A DNA stretch of 64,000 nt from Scytonematopsis contorta HA4267-MV1 (GTDB lineage Bacteria; Cyanobacteriota; Cyanobacteriia; Cyanobacteriales; Nostocaceae): positions 106,279-170,278 of the forward strand of contig JAHHIC010000056.1 of assembly GCA_019359035.1 (NCBI GenBank), written 5' to 3'. Every line of letters starts with the position of its first letter. The first letter of the stretch is position 1. Position numbers and translations under genes: made by a program. Shown here piece by piece: positions 26,623 to 34,586 of this stretch. The notes beneath the pieces are model-generated. The model was not told where the DNA came from. It searched no databases and saw nothing but the letters and a program-made list of their open reading frames with translations.

Positions 26623-27282
26623 GTGCGAAAGTTAATCGCTGGTCTGCACGAATTTCAATGCAACTATTTTAAGCAACACCGAGATTTGTTCGAGCATCTT
26701 TCTCACGAACAACATCCCAGAGCATTATTTATCACTTGCTCTGATTCTCGGATTGACCCAAATTTACTAACCCAAACTGAACCGGGTGAATTATTTATTA
26801 TCCGTAATGCTGGTAATATTATTCCTCCCTATGGTGCAACTAATGGTGGGGAGGGAGCAGCAGTTGAGTATGCTGTTCAGGCTTTGGGTGTTAAACAGAT
26901 TATTGTCTGCGGTCATTCTAATTGCGGGGCTATGAAAGGTTTATTACAATTGGGAAGACTCGCTGAGGATATGCCATTGGTTTATGATTGGTTAAAACAC
27001 GCAGAAGCAACACGTCGTTTAATTAGGGAGAACTACGCAGATTACGAGGGTGAAGAACTATTAAATGCGACTATCGAAGAAAATGTTTTGACTCAGCTGG
27101 AGAACCTACGGACTTATCCGGTAATTCATTCTAAACTCCATCAAGGTGAAATTAGTCTCTACGGGTGGGTCTACAAAATTGATACGGGTGGTGTTTTTGT
27201 TTACAGCATGGAGCGTTGCAATATCCAAGCAAAACATGAAACAGTTACTTCTGACAGAATGGAGTCTTTACAAATGCAGTAG
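26623..27282 (+). CDS. Beta-class carbonic anhydrase
   Basis: This 219-residue enzyme interconverts CO2 and bicarbonate. The zinc ligands and catalytic dyad of beta-CAs are present: Cys39 with Asp41 and Arg43 in TCSDSRIDP, and His98 with Cys101 in CGHSNCGAMKG. RNAGNIIPP and the length fit the family. The start is GTG with a perfect aaggagg site 9 bases upstream. There is no signal peptide, so it is cytoplasmic; it is not the carboxysomal CcaA-type, which is longer. The neighbours are CoBaHMA and membrane genes rather than carboxysome genes, which suggests bicarbonate/CO2 chemistry linked to ion transport. Confidence 0.93.
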   Translation: MRKLIAGLHEFQCNYFKQHRDLFEHLSHEQHPRALFITCSDSRIDPNLLTQTEPGELFIIRNAGNIIPPYGATNGGEGAAVEYAVQALGVKQIIVCGHSNCGAMKGLLQLGRLAEDMPLVYDWLKHAEATRRLIRENYADYEGEELLNATIEENVLTQLENLRTYPVIHSKLHQGEISLYGWVYKIDTGGVFVYSMERCNIQAKHETVTSDRMESLQMQ

Positions 27283-27339
27283 AGACCGATTAATACCAAT
27301 TAATTGCGAATTGCGAATTGGTATAAGGTCTCTATTATA

Positions 27340-28146
27340 CTAATTTTGCTCAGACTCCTCGTCTTTTGATTCAGGTTGGACGGAATTATCTGAAAAAGGC
27401 TCAATCGGATAAAAGGTTTTTGAAACTTTCTTATAATTCCAAGCGACCCCTTCTGGGTCTTTAGCTTGACTCCACTTGTTAAAATCTTTTTTTGACCTAT
27501 ACCGGGTTAAAGTTTGGACATTTACGTGCAGACGTTTTGCCAAAGCTGATGTTGTTAACCGAGTATTATCAAAAGTTTGAATCGAGGTGAGAGAATGAGC
27601 ATCTTTATCTACTGTAATCTCAAAAGGTTTGCTAACTTCCTCTTTAGGTTCGTTCTTGATTTCATCTTTAGGTACGTTCGTTTCTTTGTCTTCCCAAGGG
27701 TCTTCTTCTAAATTTACCTCCAACGGTGTATAGACAAACGCTTCTTGTACAGATTCTATTGATGATGTTGCGGGAGATTTTTCTTCAACAATTTCTGTTT
27801 CTGTTACGGGCAATTCTTTAGCTAATTCCTCAGAGACTTCGGGAGTTTTTTCTGAAAAACTCTCTATTTCTCTTACAGGAGAAGGTTTAGAGAGAGGTTC
27901 TGCTGGTAGTACTTTTTCAATAGCTTGGCAAAGATTCTTCTGCATTTCCAGAAGCGAAATTGCCTTGAATTTATAAGTGACGATAACAGACTCTGCAAGG
28001 GGGTTAATCCTCACGTCCGTAACAAAACTAAGAGATTTAATCTGGCTTTCAAATTTGCCTTGATACTCTTCATTTTTACTTAATAGGGGAATACGGATGC
28101 GAATCCGTCCTTCAATAGCGTGAATAATTTGATAATCCATTGACAC
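27340..28146 (-). CDS. Stand-alone CoBaHMA protein with linker and HTH-like C-terminal module
   Basis: This 268-residue protein has three parts. Residues 1-80 form an HMA-like fold with HAIEGRIRIRIPLL and no CxxC, the same basic signature as the three ATPases. Residues 81-190 are a Glu/Pro-rich disordered linker. Residues 197-248 match the C-terminal module of ATPase 1 at 28 of 52 positions by eye (ALAKRL...QTLTRYR...FNKWS...DPEG.AW.Y). There is no membrane segment, so it is cytosolic. The architecture (CoBaHMA, linker, second domain) recalls calcyanin, but the C-terminal half lacks glycine-zipper repeats, so it is not calcyanin. It is divergent from the ArsA-like and small membrane genes. 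Confidence 0.8.
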   Translation of the reverse strand: MSMDYQIIHAIEGRIRIRIPLLSKNEEYQGKFESQIKSLSFVTDVRINPLAESVIVTYKFKAISLLEMQKNLCQAIEKVLPAEPLSKPSPVREIESFSEKTPEVSEELAKELPVTETEIVEEKSPATSSIESVQEAFVYTPLEVNLEEDPWEDKETNVPKDEIKNEPKEEVSKPFEITVDKDAHSLTSIQTFDNTRLTTSALAKRLHVNVQTLTRYRSKKDFNKWSQAKDPEGVAWNYKKVSKTFYPIEPFSDNSVQPESKDEESEQN

Positions 28147-28245
28147 AAAGGATTTTTGTTAAGATAAATTTCAATCGACTTCTAGCATAATATCTAATTC
28201 CCCTCCTATAGGGAGGAGGGGTTCTATTTTTAGTTTACGCGAAAG

Positions 28246-28443
28246 TTAGAGAATAATAAAGAAAAAAGGAAGTAGGGGAACCCCAAAGGCAAAACTTAGC
28301 CAAGAAGTGAAACCGGTCAGAAGAATAGAACCGACAACAGAAATAGCTAATGAAGAAATTAGATTTGGTAACCAACCCTTGAGATTGTTAATTATTCCAG
28401 ACAAAAAGGAAGAGTTTGGGGCATAGCTTGCCGAATAAGACAT
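28246..28443 (-). CDS. Small membrane protein, unknown
   Basis: This 65-residue protein starts from the ATG at 28443, which has gagg 5 bases upstream; an in-frame GTG two codons earlier is less likely. After a Ser-rich start it has two hydrophobic stretches, LISSLAISVVGSILLTGF and LSFAFGVPLLPFFFIIL, that could form a hairpin in the membrane. It is not recognised. It is upstream of the CoBaHMA gene on the same strand (100 bp), so co-expression is plausible. Confidence 0.55.
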   Translation of the reverse strand: MSYSASYAPNSSFLSGIINNLKGWLPNLISSLAISVVGSILLTGFTSWLSFAFGVPLLPFFFIIL

Positions 28444-28569
28444 AAGCACCTCTAATGTTACAGTAAGTTAAAAGTCATGCAGCTTCTTGCAAATACTGCT
28501 CGTAATTTTAATCATTACTTGGTACACTCAAATAAGCAAGCAATTTTAACAACTTGTTGGACAAATATT

Positions 28570-28716
28570 ATGTTTAAGCAGATTAGAAACGCTGCGAGAA
28601 TTGTAACAGGCTCTGTGTGTACCGTTATTGGTATAGTCGGAATACTTTTACCCCTTGTACCCGGTACTCCATTTCTTCTTGTCGCTGCTGCCTGCTTCAG
28701 TACTTTAGAACCTTAA
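28570..28716 (+). pseudogene. DUF454 (YbaN-like) protein, truncated
   Basis: The 48 residues starting MFKQIRNAARIVTGSVCTVIGIVGILLP match the first half of DUF454: GxxxxxxGIxGxxLPLxPxTPFLLxAAxCF. The family normally runs about 120 residues with a second membrane region and an RxxxxxLxNH segment. Here a stop follows ACFSTLEP. An upstream in-frame extension exists but starts poorly. It is either a recent truncation or a mini-protein. It lies just before the ArsA-like gene. Confidence 0.6.
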
Positions 28717-28806
28717 CTTCCCAGTAGTGGTTTTCTGTTTAGAATCCCGGTCGCATTTATTGCCGGAAGAAGTCAAGCATAGGGGATTGAGGATTGAAAT
28801 GGAACT

Positions 28807-29910
28807 ATGAGCAGAATCATTACATTTTTAGGTAAAACATGTACGGGGAATCCTACGGTAGCAATCGCAACTGCCAAGTGGTTTACTCAGTACTCTCAAA
28901 AGGTGCTACTGGTAACTCACAATCCCAGTCCCTATGCAGAGCTTCTACTAAAAACCACTTTGAACTCCACTCCCCAAGAGGTTGCACCTAATTTACATGC
29001 GGTGCAACTTCAAACAACGGTACTGTTGGAACAAGTTTGGGAAGAAGTTAGAAAATGGCTGACTTTATACGTTCCTTCTTCTGTAAAAGTTGATGTTTTT
29101 CCAGGAGAGGCTGTTATCCCACCTGGTTTGGATAGCCTTCTGACTTTCAATGTTTTAAGAAAGTACTATCAAAGTAATGAGTACGATGTCATCATTTATG
29201 ATGGACGTGGAGACTTAGAATCTTTGAGAATGCTAGGGATTCCGAACATTGCAGAATGGTATTTCCGTAGGTTTCGTGAAGTTTTTGATGCCCTCGATAT
29301 TAGCAAAATCGCCGACTCTATTGGTGGCCCGATTGCTAGTGCTTGGGTAACAGCAAATATGGAAAGTCGCAAGAATCAGGATGGGATTGAACAAGTTCGT
29401 GATTGGATTAGTCGCGGTGTTGCAGTGGTGGGGGATGCATCTAGGTTAACAGCTTATTTGATAACTACAGATGAACCAGAGACTATCGCTGCAACCCGTT
29501 GGCTATGGGGTAGCGCTCAGCAGATTGATTTACAAGTCAGTGGGGTTTTGGTCTATCAAAGTCATGAAATAACCAATAAAAATGAACTACAGCAAGCTTT
29601 TGAGCCTTTGGAGGTGAATCTGATTCCGGCTTTAAAACAACATAATTGGGAACCATTGCTCGATAAACTGCCTGATTTTAAAACTATTCCTCAAATTCCT
29701 CAGCCTTTAACTATTGATTTGCTGCAACGTCAGGTAAAAGTATTCTTACCTGGATTTACTAAACAGCAAGTTAAGTTAACTCAGTATGGTAAAGAGCTTA
29801 CTGTTGAAGCGGGGGAACAGCGACGGAGTATTATCTTACCTCCTGAATTACAAAATTTGCCTGTTGCAGCTGGAAAATTTGAAGAACCGTATTTGGTTGT
29901 TTCTTTTTAG
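28807..29910 (+). CDS. ArsA-like protein with degenerate P-loop and Hsp20-like tail
   Basis: This 367-residue protein is of the ArsA/Get3 superfamily. The deviant Walker A of ArsA (GKGGVGKTT) is changed to GKTCTGNPT (residues 9-17): the first Lys stays, but the phosphate-binding Lys-Thr is Asn-Pro, so ATP hydrolysis is doubtful. The switch region reads YDVIIYDGRGDLESLRML, also unlike active enzymes. The C-terminal 60 residues (KVFLPGFTKQQVKLTQYG...) match the ArsA Hsp20-like domain. The length is typical. No arsenic genes are near. It was probably a chaperone or sensor protein rather than an arsenite pump subunit; this is inference. Confidence 0.78.
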   Translation: MSRIITFLGKTCTGNPTVAIATAKWFTQYSQKVLLVTHNPSPYAELLLKTTLNSTPQEVAPNLHAVQLQTTVLLEQVWEEVRKWLTLYVPSSVKVDVFPGEAVIPPGLDSLLTFNVLRKYYQSNEYDVIIYDGRGDLESLRMLGIPNIAEWYFRRFREVFDALDISKIADSIGGPIASAWVTANMESRKNQDGIEQVRDWISRGVAVVGDASRLTAYLITTDEPETIAATRWLWGSAQQIDLQVSGVLVYQSHEITNKNELQQAFEPLEVNLIPALKQHNWEPLLDKLPDFKTIPQIPQPLTIDLLQRQVKVFLPGFTKQQVKLTQYGKELTVEAGEQRRSIILPPELQNLPVAAGKFEEPYLVVSF

Positions 29911-29920
29911 CATTTGGATT

Positions 29921-29972
29921 AAATATACCGGGTGGGTTAAACATACTGGGCGGGCAGGGATGCCCACCCCAC
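29921..29972. repeat. gggtgggtt / gggcgggca hairpin repeat
   Basis: The sequence ccgggtgggttaaacatact is followed by gggcgggcagggatgcccac. It is the same unit as the end of the array at 22889-22918. The G/C hairpin may act as a weak terminator between the convergent ArsA-like and Cax genes. Confidence 0.65.
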
Positions 29973-30000
29973 AAGAGTTTATCTAAATGTGGAATTTACC

Positions 30001-31089
30001 TCAAGGATGGAAATAGAATGCTGCTCCTAAGACACTGTATGTTATCAGCAGTAACGCTCCTTCTAACCAATTAGAGCGTCCATCGGTGCTGATAGAGTTG
30101 GTAATGATTACAGCGATAGCAATAGCTAGAACTTCAAAAGGATTAAAGTCCAGATTCATCGGTTTTCCCATCAATTGACCGACTAACACTAGAATCGGAG
30201 CAACAAACATGGCTATTTGCAAGCTTGAACCCATAGCCACAGCTACTGCTAAATCCATTTTATTCTTCACGGCAAAAGTCGCAGCAGTTATATACTCTAC
30301 CGCTCCTCCGAATAAGGGAATTAAAATCACCCCGGTAAATAAGCTAGTAAAACCAAGGGTGGTAATTGCTTTCTCTAAACTAGCTACCAAAACATCGGAA
30401 ACGAATACCAACACAATTGTGCAAGTCAACAAAATAGTAATTTGTCTCCCTAAAGCAACTTTGTGTTCATGAGACTTGATTCCTGCCTTTTCTTCTTCAT
30501 CCAGTTCTGTTGCTCTTAGTTCATATATATCCTTGTGGGTTTTCATAGAAAACAGCAACATCAATATATAGAAGAGTAATAGAAGAACAGATGCTACTGC
30601 CGAAAAATTGTTGATAGTTGAAGCCTGTAATCCTTTTGATGTAAAGTCGATAGCTGTAGGAGTCAGCAGTACTACTAGCGCTAAATTAAGTGAAGACGCA
30701 TTAATCCGAGCAACTGTAGGTTGAAAATCTTGCTCTTTGAAACGCAATCCCCCTAAAGTAATTGCTGCTCCTAAAGCTAGGAGTAGATTAGCGACGATAG
30801 TACCTGTGATGCTAGCTTTGACGACATCAACTAACCCTGCATGTAGAGCGACTATAGAAATAATCATCTCAGTTGCATTTCCGAAAGTCGCATTCAGCAA
30901 CCCACCTAACGATGGACCAACGACGGAAGCTATTTCCTCGGTCGAATTAGCAATCCAAGCAGCGAGGGGAATTATTGCTAAACCGGAAGCAATAAAAACA
31001 ATGACAGGATGTAGTTGCAGCCATTCCACTAGAAAGCAGATAGGTACAAATACTAGCATCCTTAGTATGATTTTGTCTTTAGTTTTCAT
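30001..31089 (-). CDS. Ca2+/H+ exchanger (CAX family)
   Basis: This 362-residue, about 11-helix exchanger moves Ca2+ out of the cytosol against protons. The first alpha repeat holds LLNATFGNATEMIIS (the GNxxE ligand motif). The second has FGGAVEYITAATFAVKNKMDLAVAVAMGSS, in which the usual Asn of GNxxE is Gly while the Glu is retained. A short acidic loop (LDEEEKAG) sits between halves as in cyanobacterial CAX. No N-terminal regulatory extension is present. It converges with the ArsA-like gene. Together with the P2A ATPase it gives the island two independent Ca2+ export routes. Confidence 0.92.
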   Translation of the reverse strand: MKTKDKIILRMLVFVPICFLVEWLQLHPVIVFIASGLAIIPLAAWIANSTEEIASVVGPSLGGLLNATFGNATEMIISIVALHAGLVDVVKASITGTIVANLLLALGAAITLGGLRFKEQDFQPTVARINASSLNLALVVLLTPTAIDFTSKGLQASTINNFSAVASVLLLLFYILMLLFSMKTHKDIYELRATELDEEEKAGIKSHEHKVALGRQITILLTCTIVLVFVSDVLVASLEKAITTLGFTSLFTGVILIPLFGGAVEYITAATFAVKNKMDLAVAVAMGSSLQIAMFVAPILVLVGQLMGKPMNLDFNPFEVLAIAIAVIITNSISTDGRSNWLEGALLLITYSVLGAAFYFHP

Positions 31090-31276
31090 AAAAACAATGT
31101 GGTTATTTTGGGTAAAACAGACGATTATTCCCTCTTTCCTTCTTCCCTCTTCCTTCTCTCTTCATTTAATTGTGTCAGTTCTTGCTTGAAAAAAATCAAA
31201 AGAATTATGTCGTTAGTATCTTTGATATTCTAGCCGTAGGAATTTATAATTTGAAGCAAATCGTTGGTGAAAAATT

Positions 31277-31399
31277 ATGGATACTATGGCTTTGGTCGCT
31301 TTAGGTGCTTATGTAATTCTTTTTTGTATGACTTTTTGGGTTATAAAAGTTTATAATGAAGAGAGCGCTAAAATCAATAAACGCTTGAGAACTCGCTAG
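31277..31399 (+). CDS. 40-residue single-span membrane protein
   Basis: This short frame reads MDTMALVALGAYVILFCMTF and then WVIKVYNEESAKINKRLRTR. It has one hydrophobic helix followed by a basic tail, a common design for small regulatory or complex-stabilising proteins. The upstream ttggtgaaaaatt offers a weak ggtga ribosome site. It lies between the divergent CAX gene and the third ATPase gene. Its function is unknown. Confidence 0.5.
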   Translation: MDTMALVALGAYVILFCMTFWVIKVYNEESAKINKRLRTR

Positions 31400-31564
31400 A
31401 ATCAATTGTTTCAAGTTCTATTTAATTTCTGTCTTTGCTTCCAAAATTTTTAGGGAGCACATTTATAATCGCGAATTTTAGCAAAAAAAAATGTTCATCT
31501 TAGAGATTGTGAATTACTATATTCATTAGAAGGTATTCTAGACAATTTATAGCGATTTAAAAGT

Positions 31565-33403
31565 ATGCTTTACCAAGTCGTTCACAGCACCTTGGGACGC
31601 TGTCGTATCCGTGTACCCAGATTAGCGGATGATTTCGAGTTTTCTCAAAAGCTTAGTGGCTTGGTTGAGTCATTACAGTTTGTCGATGAGGTTCGCATTA
31701 GTCCTCAAGCTAGTTCGCTGATTGTCTGCTATAAAGTTAGCAAGGTCAATAATTGCGATATTGAAAGACAGCTTTTTTCTTGTATTGAGCAAGCAAATAT
31801 CGAGCAAGACAATATTGAGCAAGCAAATATTCAGCAAGCAAAGAGCTTAGCATTAACAAATGTTACTGAGACTTCCCCTCAAATAGTTGTCCAAGAGTCT
31901 GACCTCATTCTGGAAATCAATCAATATAAAGATTTAGGTCTACCTTTACTCAGTCTCTGTCTGGCTATACTTGCTGCTCCTTTAGAATTACCTGCTCTTT
32001 TGGTTGTAGCTGCGATTGCGGGAGCTGCTTTCCCTTGGTTTAATCGAGCAACTGATAGCATTATTAATCAACACCATCCTAATATTGATTTGTTAGATTC
32101 TGCTTGGATGACTCTTCAAACTCTCCAAGGACAGTATATTGCTCCCGCTCTCAAAACTAGTTTAGTAGAATTTCGTAGAACTATTCGCGGTAAAGTAGTG
32201 CAAGCAAGGGAAAAAGAAGCTTTTGATTTATTAAATTGTTTAAGTCAGGATGTGTGGGTTGAAGAAAATGGATGTCAGCAAAAGGTAACAGCAAGAGATT
32301 TACACGCAGGTGATATTATTACAATTTATTCTGGTGAGTTAGTTCCTGTTGATGGCAAAATTATTGCTGGTTCGGGTTTGATGGATTGTTATGTTCTGAC
32401 TGGGATGACGACACCCGTTAGTTGTTCTGAGGGAGAAGAGGTTTATGCATCTTCTCTATTAATAGAAGGTAAGCTATCTGTTCTTGTGAAACGCACAGGA
32501 GAGAATACTTGTATCGCTTTAGCTAATCATCTCATGCAGTCCGCTCCTGTACATAATACAAAAATTGGCGCATATCAAGCTGATTTAGTCAAGAGCGCGA
32601 TTATCCCTACTTTAATGTTGGGAGGTACAATTTTTGCGACGACGGGTAACTTGGGTGCTGCTATTTCTCCTTTCCAATTTGATTTTGGTAGTGGTATTCC
32701 TATCTCTATTTCTACTACTCTGCTTTCTGCTTTAACTCACGCTACTCGCAATGGAGTTTATATTCGTACTGGTCGCATTTTAGAAATTTTAGCAAAAATA
32801 GATACTCTGGTTATAAGTGAATCTGTCTTAATGCAACTGATTGAAATTGATGCGGATGTTGCTAGTGCAGTAGCCAGTCTTCAGAAGCAGGGTGTTACTA
32901 TTTACCTTATTAGTAGTTATAATCTTAAGCAAACAATTGCTCTTGCAGAGCGATTTGCAATTCACCCCGACCATATCCTTATTAATTCATATTCCCAGCT
33001 ACAAATAGATTTAGTCAAAGGACTTCGCACTCAAGGTAAAACGGTAGGGGTCGTTGACTATTGCTGTTATTCCTGTGCTGATATTTCTATTTCTCTTGCT
33101 CCCGTTGGTCATATTTCTGAAGAAACGGCCGATGTTGTACTGCTTGACCATCAACTTTGGGGACTCGTTTATGGAATTGCGATCGCAAAACGAGCAATGG
33201 GAACTATCTTCCAAAATACAGCTACTATCGTCGTTCCCAACCTGATGATGCAAATCGGTGGGGGTATGTTCTTGGGTGTAAATCCTGTATGGAACGTGAT
33301 TGTTAATAATGGCTCTGCTTTTGTCGCAGAATTTTTATACAAGGACTTTGAAAGCCCTCAGCCAACTGCTTATAAAACCCCCGTTCCGCACCTTAAAAGC
33401 TAG
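31565..33403 (+). CDS. CoBaHMA P-type ATPase-like protein lacking all catalytic motifs
   Basis: This 612-residue homologue of ATPases 1 and 2 has an intact N-terminal HMA-like domain (HSTLGRCRIRVPRL, 1-76) and recognisable membrane part, including DFGSGIP (373-379) at the CPC position. The actuator TGE is TGM (279-281). The DKTGT segment is replaced by ISESV (418-422), and the nucleotide-binding domain (about 120 residues in the paralogues) is deleted. MLTGD is LISSY and GDGIND is DYCCYSCAD. The remaining P-domain fragment and last helices stay aligned (ETADVVLLD, VNNGSAFVAEF). The frame is open with no stop and no frameshift, so it looks like a maintained pseudo-pump, not simple decay. A small repeat (NIEQ) sits at 78-90. 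Confidence 0.85.
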   Translation: MLYQVVHSTLGRCRIRVPRLADDFEFSQKLSGLVESLQFVDEVRISPQASSLIVCYKVSKVNNCDIERQLFSCIEQANIEQDNIEQANIQQAKSLALTNVTETSPQIVVQESDLILEINQYKDLGLPLLSLCLAILAAPLELPALLVVAAIAGAAFPWFNRATDSIINQHHPNIDLLDSAWMTLQTLQGQYIAPALKTSLVEFRRTIRGKVVQAREKEAFDLLNCLSQDVWVEENGCQQKVTARDLHAGDIITIYSGELVPVDGKIIAGSGLMDCYVLTGMTTPVSCSEGEEVYASSLLIEGKLSVLVKRTGENTCIALANHLMQSAPVHNTKIGAYQADLVKSAIIPTLMLGGTIFATTGNLGAAISPFQFDFGSGIPISISTTLLSALTHATRNGVYIRTGRILEILAKIDTLVISESVLMQLIEIDADVASAVASLQKQGVTIYLISSYNLKQTIALAERFAIHPDHILINSYSQLQIDLVKGLRTQGKTVGVVDYCCYSCADISISLAPVGHISEETADVVLLDHQLWGLVYGIAIAKRAMGTIFQNTATIVVPNLMMQIGGGMFLGVNPVWNVIVNNGSAFVAEFLYKDFESPQPTAYKTPVPHLKS

Positions 33404-33806
33404 TAATAATGATAACCAGGGCGGGGCTTGCGATGCGTTAAAAATATCCATACATAGACATATTAGCAAACACACCTGCTGATAACCCTACTTACCCCAC
33501 GATGCTAAAATTCAAGTTGGAACAGAGAGTTGTAGCAAACACAGGGATAATCATTATCTAAAAATTCTCAAAGTATTGCTAAATATGACTTACTAATTTA
33601 AATTAATTGACAATAACCCAAAAATATAACCATGAAACGCCTATAAACTCTACGAAATAATAATGATTATCCCTATATTCGCTGCAAACCCTGATGAAAA
33701 CTTGAATTTCACAAAGAAAAGTTGTTCTTTATGAAACTAAAATACTATTTTGTCATCGATTCCCCTTTTTATCTAACTCCCTAAAAAATAAGCGAACCGG
33801 GAGTTA
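33404..33806. other. 403-bp gap between convergent genes
   Basis: It contains the inverted pair listed separately and a diverged third copy (aataatgataaccaggg) right after the ATPase-like stop codon. No gene is seen. Confidence 0.5.
33543..33674. repeat. 15-bp inverted repeat (agggataatcattat)
   Basis: Exact arms at 33543-33557 and 33660-33674 are about 100 bp apart. Similarity extends outward for some ten bases (agcaaacac / gctgcaaac). This is MITE-like. Each arm resembles a Fur box, but the site lies between two gene ends. Confidence 0.6.
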
Positions 33807-34511
33807 TCAAGCTTGATTCAGTTGGTTCTTTAAATAAACCACCATCATTTGTTTCATGTCAGCAATCATGCTATTAACATTCCCACCAGCCTTTTCAATT
33901 TCTTGTTCTTGTTGTATTAAATAACTAATACCTTTATATAGTGCTTTCGTTACTCGTGCCATTTGCCAGCCATGAGTAGGATTTAAATTCGGACAAATCC
34001 GGAGCAACAAATCGTGAATGGTTGCTAGTATTTCTGAATCAACACGCTTAGACCCTTCCGCAAGACTCATTTCTTGAGACTTAGCGTTTAAATGTCCGAA
34101 GGCTGGATGTTTGCGCTCGAAGGCAATCATGGGGTCTATTACCTTATTAACAATAGCGACGAAATCTAGTCCAGATACATCCTGTTGTAAAGCAGCCACT
34201 GTGTTTTTACCTAATTGCTGAATATACCGTTCGCCTAAAGCAATTAAAATTGCTTCTTTGTTGGAAAAGTATTGGTATACCGACCCAACTGAAATATTAG
34301 CCTGCTCCGCTATAACATTGGTGTTAATAGCTTCGATTCCGCTATCTGCCAGTAAATTGGCAGCTGTATCTAAGATTAAATCGCGTCGTTGCTGGCCGCG
34401 ACTTCCTGAAGGATTGCGACGGCTTTTCTGAGATTTCGTCAACTCATCTGGTGTTCCTTGTGATTTGATTTTTTTATTATTCGGGGATTGACTATGTGAG
34501 CTTTTGCTCAT
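33807..34511 (-). CDS. TetR/AcrR family transcriptional regulator
   Basis: This 234-residue protein has a long basic N-terminal extension (about 45 residues with QSPNNKK and RRNPSGSRGQQRR). A TetR helix-turn-helix follows (AEQANISVGSVYQYFSNKEAIL, about 70-92) and then a helical ligand-binding domain with no recognised ligand motif. It is divergent from the reductase gene at 34587 with a 75-bp shared promoter region that holds a candidate operator. It most likely represses the reductase and itself. Confidence 0.88.
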   Translation of the reverse strand: MSKSSHSQSPNNKKIKSQGTPDELTKSQKSRRNPSGSRGQQRRDLILDTAANLLADSGIEAINTNVIAEQANISVGSVYQYFSNKEAILIALGERYIQQLGKNTVAALQQDVSGLDFVAIVNKVIDPMIAFERKHPAFGHLNAKSQEMSLAEGSKRVDSEILATIHDLLLRICPNLNPTHGWQMARVTKALYKGISYLIQQEQEIEKAGGNVNSMIADMKQMMVVYLKNQLNQA

Positions 34512-34521
34512 ATGCTAAAAA

Positions 34522-34546
34522 ATGTGATGTGAATAATAGCTCACAT
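34522..34546. promoter_or_regulatory. Candidate TetR-family operator
   Basis: The dyad tgtga-8N-tcaca (34528-34545), extended by atgtga/tcacat on an alternative register and by gctaa/ttagc (34514-34550), sits in the 75-bp region between the divergent regulator and reductase genes. TetR-family operators are usually dyads of this size in this place. No footprint data exist; the link is inference. Confidence 0.45.
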
Positions 34547-34586
34547 TAGCAAAATTTCGACTACCTTTACAAGAAAGATTTTTATC

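Noticed and set aside
27340..28146. Calcyanin (ccyA)
   Set aside because: The N-terminal domain fits, but there are no glycine-zipper repeats in the C-terminal half.
28807..29910. Arsenite pump ATPase
   Set aside because: The P-loop is broken and no ars genes are near.
33543..33674. Pair of Fur boxes (gataatcattatc-like)
   Set aside because: The arms lie between two convergent gene ends with no promoter to control, and extend into a longer inverted repeat, so a MITE-like repeat is more likely.
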